Shown here piece after piece: positions 58,607 through 64,000 of a stretch of 64,000 bases of DNA (its first letter is position 1; every line of letters begins with the position of its first letter). The notes beneath the pieces are model-generated. The model saw only the letters and a program-made list of their open reading frames with translations. It did no database searches and was not told the origin of the DNA. This stretch comes from Sesamum alatum (Eukaryota; Streptophyta; Magnoliopsida; Lamiales; Pedaliaceae): contig JACGWO010000003.1 in assembly GCA_034509735.1 (NCBI GenBank), positions 5,270,001 through 5,334,000 on the forward strand. Direction: 5' to 3'. The position numbers were made by a program, and so were the translations under genes.

Positions 58607-60776
58607 CCGGTTCGGTGTATAGGCCTAGGGTTTATGTGCGTTTTAAGCATGAAACGTGATTTAGCATGTTTTAATTGAATCTTGATTTTCTTGATTATTA
58701 AAGCATGTTGTTTTATTGCTTTTAATTCGTGTGAAATTCTGAATGTTGGTATTTTTCTGTTTTTTCTTGGGAAACGGGGGGAAAATTGAAGGGTAGCCTG
58801 CGCGCGCCCGCCCAGCCGGTCGCGCAGGGGCAGCGCGCGCGCAAGGGGGCGCCTCCAGCCGCGCGCGCGGGCAGACGAGGGTGTCTGCGCGCGCGCGGCC
58901 GGTAGGCGCGCTCATGGGCGTGCGCGCGCGCGCAAGGCTGTCGGGCGGAGAGCCCGCGCGCGGACGGCACCAGGCGCGCTGCCAGGCGCGCGCGCACGCA
59001 GACGGAGGCGTGCCCAGTGTGCGTCTGCGCGCGCGCACTGTGCACAGCGCAGGCACGCGGTTGGCGACCAGCAGGCCGGCGCGCGCGAGGCAGAGGAGCC
59101 TGCGCGCGCGACGGCCTGCCGGAACACCAGGCCGCGCAGCGCGCTGCCGGCCAGGCAGTGCCTGCGCGCGCGCAGGGGCGGCAGGCTGGGCCTGCTGCCC
59201 TGCGCGCACGGCCGGCCGGCTGATGCCGGTGGCGGCGGCCGGTGGCTGCTGCAGCTAGGGTTTTTTGAAACCCTAGTATTATTTTATTTTTATTTACTTT
59301 TCAGTTTTAATTTTGAATTAATTCTGAAAATTCGTTTTTGGGTTCAATTTTGCCTAAATTCCTAAAGACATTATTTTAGGAGTAAAATAAATTGGATTTG
59401 GAATCCCGGGGTTATTTTACTTAAAATAATGAGGAAAGGTTTTCCTAAAACGAGAAAAATATTATTACCAATATTTGTGTTTTATTTTTTCACACGTTGC
59501 GCACATGATCATTTATTTCTGTTTTGGATTATTATGATTGGAAATCATGAATTATTGGTATATTGTAATTATGTGATTGGATCATGTGATTATGTGTGTT
59601 GGATGGAAATGGATGATCACGAGCCCTAGACCGGATGTATGGTTTAATTTTCTGTTGGGCCTGTGTGCCTCTTTAACTGCTTTCTCCTTCTCTCTTTCTA
59701 GTGCCTTGGAATAATAAGGCTTTCTACCTCCCTCCTTATGTACTCCCCCGGGTTTTCGCTGGGGTTTCTATTTTTTATAATGTAATGAGAGTAGACTAGG
59801 AGTGAGGTTTCCATTTTTGTAATTGGTGGAGTAGAAGGAAGGACCACATGGAGAGCCCAGACCGGAGGTCCCTTGGCGTTTTTTCCATGAAGTGAAGAAA
59901 GAGGAAAAGAGACCAAGGCCCATCAGCATGATGATTAGGTTACTATTATTGTAATAGTATAGGACCAACCCTAGATTGACCACAGATCCACTGCGGGCTC
60001 AGTGGATCGCATAGGATTCGGGCTCGTGATCATCCAACAGGGGCGTGCTAGGCTTTAATTTTGCATGTGGTTATTATGATGGATGAATGACTTTTATTTA
60101 TCATATAACTGCTATGGATGGATTTTATTTATGCATTATGGATGAATGTATGGATATATTATGAGATCTCGGTCATTCACTACTCTCACATTGGTTGGAC
60201 CAATGTTGAAATATTAGACCCTAGATAAAGTGGACATGAACTCTAGGAGTTTGTCCATGCCTTCCAATCCATGGCACAGTGAGGAAGCTGTTTTAGGTCA
60301 ATAGCGTGGTCTCACGAGTCGTGGCACGTTATTGTACTTAAAAGAAGCTGCACTGTGTCATGAACGAAAAATGGGCTGCTGTTACCTGTCTCACGAGTCG
60401 TGGGGGTACTAGTGGGTCCATGGCTCGGTCGATTGGGTCGGGTCTAACGCCCAATTAGCATGATTCGCTTGGAGTCCTCGGGATCATGCAAAAGGGTGAG
60501 GCAATAATTTTGGGAATTTCGTGGAACGAGAATGGTATGTAATACCTCCCACAGGATCTTTTCCATGCGAATCGTAAAAGCGGGGTATGGGAAAGATCGC
60601 TGTGGATCCCAAGCCCACTAGGAAAGGATTTCCCGAAAATCACGTTTGAGAGTACCGTGTTTTCGTATAAATAGTGGGAGGATTAAATGACTAAAGACCA
60701 AGCATTTAATTATTTCATCAAACCACCGTCTTTATTTTCATCTGATCGCGCGTTGTTTTCTAAATGTAGATTTAAA
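58607..60776 (+). promoter_or_regulatory. Leader of element 7, with expanded GC island
   Basis: GC island 58795-59260, far longer than in element 4; long-range arms GGATGATCACGAGCCC (59611-59626) and GGGCTCGTGATCATCC (60020-60035), perfect; hairpin GATCCACTG-CGGGCT-CAGTGGATC (59985-60008); near-palindromes (60309-60323, 60388-60402); hairpin GCATGAT/ATCATGC (60458-60489); hairpin TTTCGT/ACGAGA (60517-60531, one wobble); 16-mer (60570-60585). Confidence 0.82.
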
Positions 60777-61740
60777 ATGTCTAAGAACCCACTATCAACC
60801 ATTCTTGAGACAAACAAATTTAATGGAACCAACTACAACGACTGGTTACGCAATCTCAGGATAGTCCTAGATTACGAGAACCAAGGCTACGTCATGGACG
60901 AGCCTCTCCCTAGGACCTTACCGGAAGGATTCCACGCCAGAAGAACGTGAGACGTTCGAGACTTGGCATAAGGATAACCGGAAGGTCCGTAGCGTCAGAC
61001 TTGCTTCGATGACCAATGAGATTCAGAAGCAATATGAAAGGCTAGACGATGTCCCTTCCATTATGGCTCGCCTTAAGGATTGCTATGCAGTCCCGGACCG
61101 GCATACTAGGTATGTCGCGACCAAGGCGTTCTTTGGAACTAAAATGACAGAAGGATCCTCTGTACAAGAGCATGGGGTTAAAATGCTTACCCTAGTGGAA
61201 AAGCTCGAGGACCTAAAGGTAGGTCTCGATAACGAAACGTACATAGATGTGATCCTTCAGTCACTCCCACCCTCCTTCGACCAATTTATCGTCAACTATA
61301 ACATGAATACACTTGAGAAGGGCATTCATGAGTTGATCAATATGTTGGTGCAATACGAGGCAACGACTAAGAAGTCCACGCCTTCGGTATTGTTTGGAGG
61401 TGCTTCAACTTCCAAGACGAAAGGCAAGGGTGCCGGACGTTGGAAAAAGAAGAAGGGGAAGGGAAAAAGCCGTCATAGCAGCTACGAACACTCAGAGTGT
61501 TCCCATTGCCAAAGAGGGGAAAGGCAAAGGAAAGGGAAAGGTTGTCTCCAAGCAACAGTCAAAGGCATATGACATATGTATCAACTGCCGTGAGAAAGGG
61601 CATTGGAAGAGAGATGCCCCAAACTCTTCTCAAACCAAGGTATATTTGTGATTGAGGTTAACATGGTCACTAATTCTGCCTCTTGGGTATTGGATACCGG
61701 CTGTGGAGCTCACATTTGCAATGATTTGCAGGTGCTGAAA
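60777..61740 (+). pseudogene. copia gag-protease relic (element 7)
   Basis: Start at 60777. One inserted T near 60929 shifts the frame; it resumes at MTNEIQKQ (61009). An extra A in the basic region near 61465 shifts it again. One base is missing within the zinc knuckle (KGHWKR then GATGCC for GAGTGCC, near 61613), destroying the last Cys. Protease DTGCGAHIC is at about 61693-61719. Confidence 0.92.
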
Positions 61741-62616
61741 AGAAGCAGAAAACTAAGTAGCGGGGACATGATCCTGAAGCTCGGAAATGGCAAGGCCATC
61801 TCGGCAGAAGCAGTAGGATCCGCCACTTTAGTAATTAGTGATACCATTAGCATAGAATTAGAGCAGGTTTATTTTGTACCTAGTATGATTAAGAACATCA
61901 TTTCCATTCCATTGTTGGACAATAGTGGTTATGAGTTCAGAATCAATAAAAAATTACTTTTATTTGATGAGGTGTGGAATTGCTCATCTACTTGGTACAT
62001 TGCACAACGGGCTCTATATCTTGCAACAAACGAATTTCGTTCTTAACGCTCAACACAAACGGAAATTAGATAATAACGGGAACGCACGTCTGTGGCACGC
62101 TAGGCTAGGTCACATATCCCAAGATAGGATGAAAAGGTTGGTAGACTCAAAGAACCTAGAGGTTGGGGACTTGAGTGATCTACCAACTTGTGAGTCTTGT
62201 CTAAGAGGGAAAATGACCAAGAAGCCCTTTGTAGGACAAAGCAGGCTTGCCACAGGTCTGTTGGACTTGGTCCATACAGACGTATGTGGACCACTAAGGA
62301 CGCAAGCCCGAGGTGGGTTCTCCTACTTCATAACCTTCACCGATGACCATTCACGGTACGGTTATATTTACCTGATGAGGTACAAGTCTGAAGCTCTTGA
62401 GAGGTTTAAAGAATTCAGGCTTGAAGTCGAGAACCAGACCAACTGCAAAATTAAAGTCCTACGGTCAGACCGAGGCGGTGAATACCTTAGTGCCGAATTC
62501 CTAGATTATCTAAAAGAAAATGGTATAATATCGGAATGGACACCTCCCGGAACACCACAGTTAAATGGCGTCTCTGAAAGGAGGAACCGAACCCTGTTGG
62601 ACATGGTTCGGTCCAT
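61741..62616 (+). pseudogene. copia pol relic: protease end to integrase (element 7)
   Basis: SIELEQVYFVPSMIKNII, then the +1 A in AATCAATAAAAAATTAC (about 61943) shared with element 4. The restored frame (from about 61950) has WHARLGHIS, CESC, HTDVCGP, RSDRGGEYLS and NGVSERRN, i.e. the full zinc region and D,D35E triad, and stops being pol at DMVRSM, where LTR sequence begins. RT and RNase H are absent. Confidence 0.92.
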
Positions 62617-63079
62617 GAAAATTATTTCTTGTTCTTTTGTTCTTGGAACATTAGAACTAAGGAAGATTAGTCCCGTTAATTCATAACGTGTGATTGATCT
62701 ATCCTCTCCAAAAATACTTGTTCGTTGCTAGCACGACGTGCAAGATACGTGGGTGGATCGTGTGTCACGATTTAGAGGGTCTCAAGAACGAGATCTCGGT
62801 GCAAAATGGGGAACAACGCGTGTAGCCATTGAAGACGAAAACGACAACGGGTAGGTCTCATTTTATTTTTCGTTCCTCATTATTTTTTCAACTCTATGGC
62901 CTCCATGATTTCTTTACATGTTATATGATCATGAGATACACCGAACGCTCGGGAACCTCAAGGGTACACCCCTTGAGCGTGTTCTTTTAAATTAAAAGCA
63001 TGCTTTAATTTTTGTATGTTTATTTTTATCGCGCTTCCGTATTCGCGCAATTCCCGGGACGATCCACCGATTTCTTTCA
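62617..63079 (+). repeat. LTR fragment, sub-family B1, 3' end
   Basis: Starts in the AAAATTATTTCTTGTTC region just after the promoter and ends CCGATTTCTTTCA. It is B1, whereas the 5' LTR of element 7 is B2, so it is not that element's own 3' LTR. The junction shares GAAAATTATT-like bases with pol. Confidence 0.9.
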
Positions 63080-63624
63080 CGTTATACTCGGGATGTGTTC
63101 TAATTATATCATTAGCAAGTTTACTCACAACCTTTAGTACTCTATGAAAATGTCTGGAGATAGTTTCACCCGAATGATTGAAAATCTCTTGCATCAATCT
63201 ATTATCCACACCATGAGCACAAATCATTAGAAAAAATCCCAACTTCCTCATAAACTGACATTCCCCTTGTGGGCTGAAGATTATACTTGTGGGTCAATTC
63301 ATGACACAAATCAAGAAATGCAGATTTTACAAGACGAAATGCTTGATAACACCGAATTTCATGCCCATCCAATATCTCTTCTAAAAATTGATGTCCTGTG
63401 CGCATAGATGTACGACATGGAACTTTATGCAAGTAGTTCTCATAATATGTCAAAATACTTCGTGCCGTTACTTGGCATAAAGTCCACCAGTCCATTTCTT
63501 GTTCAACACGATTTTCATCGTCGGTGATTTCCTCGTCACAAAAACCTTGAGGACTAATTAAAGAATAATCTGAAACATCCCAAGTATCTACTGTAGCACA
63601 ATCTGTAATATCCCAAGGCTCCAT
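63080..63624 (-). pseudogene. PIF/Harbinger-type transposase (ALP1/HARBI1-like), N-terminal relic
   Basis: Minus strand from Met at 63624: an acidic N-terminus (CDEEITDDENRVEQ), then HEIRCYQAFRLVKSAF, LTHKYNLQPTRGMSVYEEVG, and after one extra T in a T-run (near 63230) FLMICAHGVDNRLMQE and HSGETISRHFHRVL. This order is typical of the helical N-terminal domain of plant PIF/Harbinger nucleases and domesticated ALP1-like proteins. The DDE nuclease domain should follow, but a B1 LTR replaces everything after HPEYN at 63080. The frameshift may be real decay or an assembly error. It could have been a transposon or a host gene. Confidence 0.85.
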
Positions 63625-64000
63625 AACTACATAAGATAAAACATATATCTCATTAAAGATAATTATGTATTTAACTCTTTTAATTGGTCAACCATAAGTA
63701 GTTGTAACATAAATGACATCCCATTATTTGCATCGATTTTTTTAATAAATCAGGCACAACAAGAATGAAACATGCACGGAATGAGTAACAGAAACTATAA
63801 GATAATGGCGGGGGCTTTTAAAAAACAACACAAAATGATATAAGGGCATTCTTTGGTTTACAATTCACATTCTAGATATTCAATTGTATCAAACTACTAG
63901 TCTAATAAAATAACAAAATATGTTCTTTTAATTGCTACAAAGTCAACTATTTTTCTTAAATTGATTATAATTGAACTCTAGCCAAGACAGACGAGACGCA
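63625..64000 (+). other. AT-rich flank upstream of the Harbinger relic
   Basis: No ORF or copia repeat seen. It may hold the promoter or an upstream intron of the transposase relic on the minus strand. Confidence 0.5.

Larger units (their letters stand above)
56608..62616 (+). mobile_element. Element 7: Ty1/copia sub-family B2, truncated in integrase
   Basis: LTR, primer site, an unusually long leader, gag, protease and integrase to just after the catalytic Glu. There it is joined to a B1 LTR fragment (62617-63079). The left flank is element 6 pol and the right flank (after the B1 fragment) is a Harbinger gene, so the two ends do not belong to one insertion. Confidence 0.92.

Noticed and set aside
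58661..59258. Long overlapping Arg/Ala/Pro-rich frames (up to 182 codons)
   Set aside because: Produced by the GC-rich leader island, which lacks stops in several frames; no recognisable domain.
1..64000. CRISPR array, tRNA or rRNA genes
   Set aside because: The regular repeats seen are LTRs or the minisatellite. The TGGTATCAGAGC sites are primer binding sites with no cloverleaf around them.

Overview
The window is plant nuclear DNA, almost entirely a nest of LTR retrotransposons. The evidence is the Ty1/copia gag-pol content, LTRs of about 2 kb ending TG...CA, primer binding sites matching the initiator-Met tRNA (TGGTATCAGAGC), a Ty3/gypsy Tat-like fragment and a plant PIF/Harbinger (ALP1-like) transposase relic. 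I see no intact host gene, tRNA, rRNA or CRISPR array. A 500-bp run of N (34114-34613) is an assembly gap.

Nearly all of it belongs to one copia group that resembles the BARE-1/Angela lineage: long LTRs, a leader of about 1.5-2.2 kb before gag, and a single gag-protease-integrase-RT-RNase H frame. I separate sub-families by LTR: A (ends GCTTGTCCTTCA), B1 (ends CCGATTTCTTTCA), B2 (ends ACAATTCCTTTCA), C, D and two fragments, E and F. Layout: element 1 (A, minus, 1-4184) sits in the leader of element 2 (B2, plus, 4185-13877), which is also split by two solo B1 LTRs. An A LTR fragment (13884-15662) and element 3 (A, plus, 15663-22603, with a solo B1 LTR in its RT) follow. 22604-28673 is a less copia-rich island: a 48-bp minisatellite, an inverted pair of short gypsy-type LTRs, a 206-bp tandem duplication and a minus-strand Tat-like RNase H/integrase relic. 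Then come element C (28674-33497), LTR slivers E and F, the gap, the end of an A element (34614-36947), element 4 (B2, minus, 36948-42270), element 5 (D, plus, 42271-48544), element 6 (A, plus, 48587-56607, with a solo B1 LTR), element 7 (B2, plus, 56608-62616), a B1 LTR fragment and the Harbinger relic (to 63624).

Every coding region is broken by stops, frameshifts or deletions, so nothing here is autonomous. Five solo B1 LTRs have 5-bp target duplications (four perfect, one 4/5), which records a burst followed by LTR-LTR recombination.

The most interesting signal is in the leaders. Six or seven independently diverged leaders share an ordered set of potential RNA structures: a long-range 16-bp stem, a 9-bp hairpin with loop CGGGCT, two near-palindromes CACGAGTCGTG, and two further hairpins upstream of gag. 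Several pairs change in a compensatory way between sub-families (A-U to G-C and back), which is what a selected RNA structure would leave. It is a candidate packaging, dimerisation or translation-control module.
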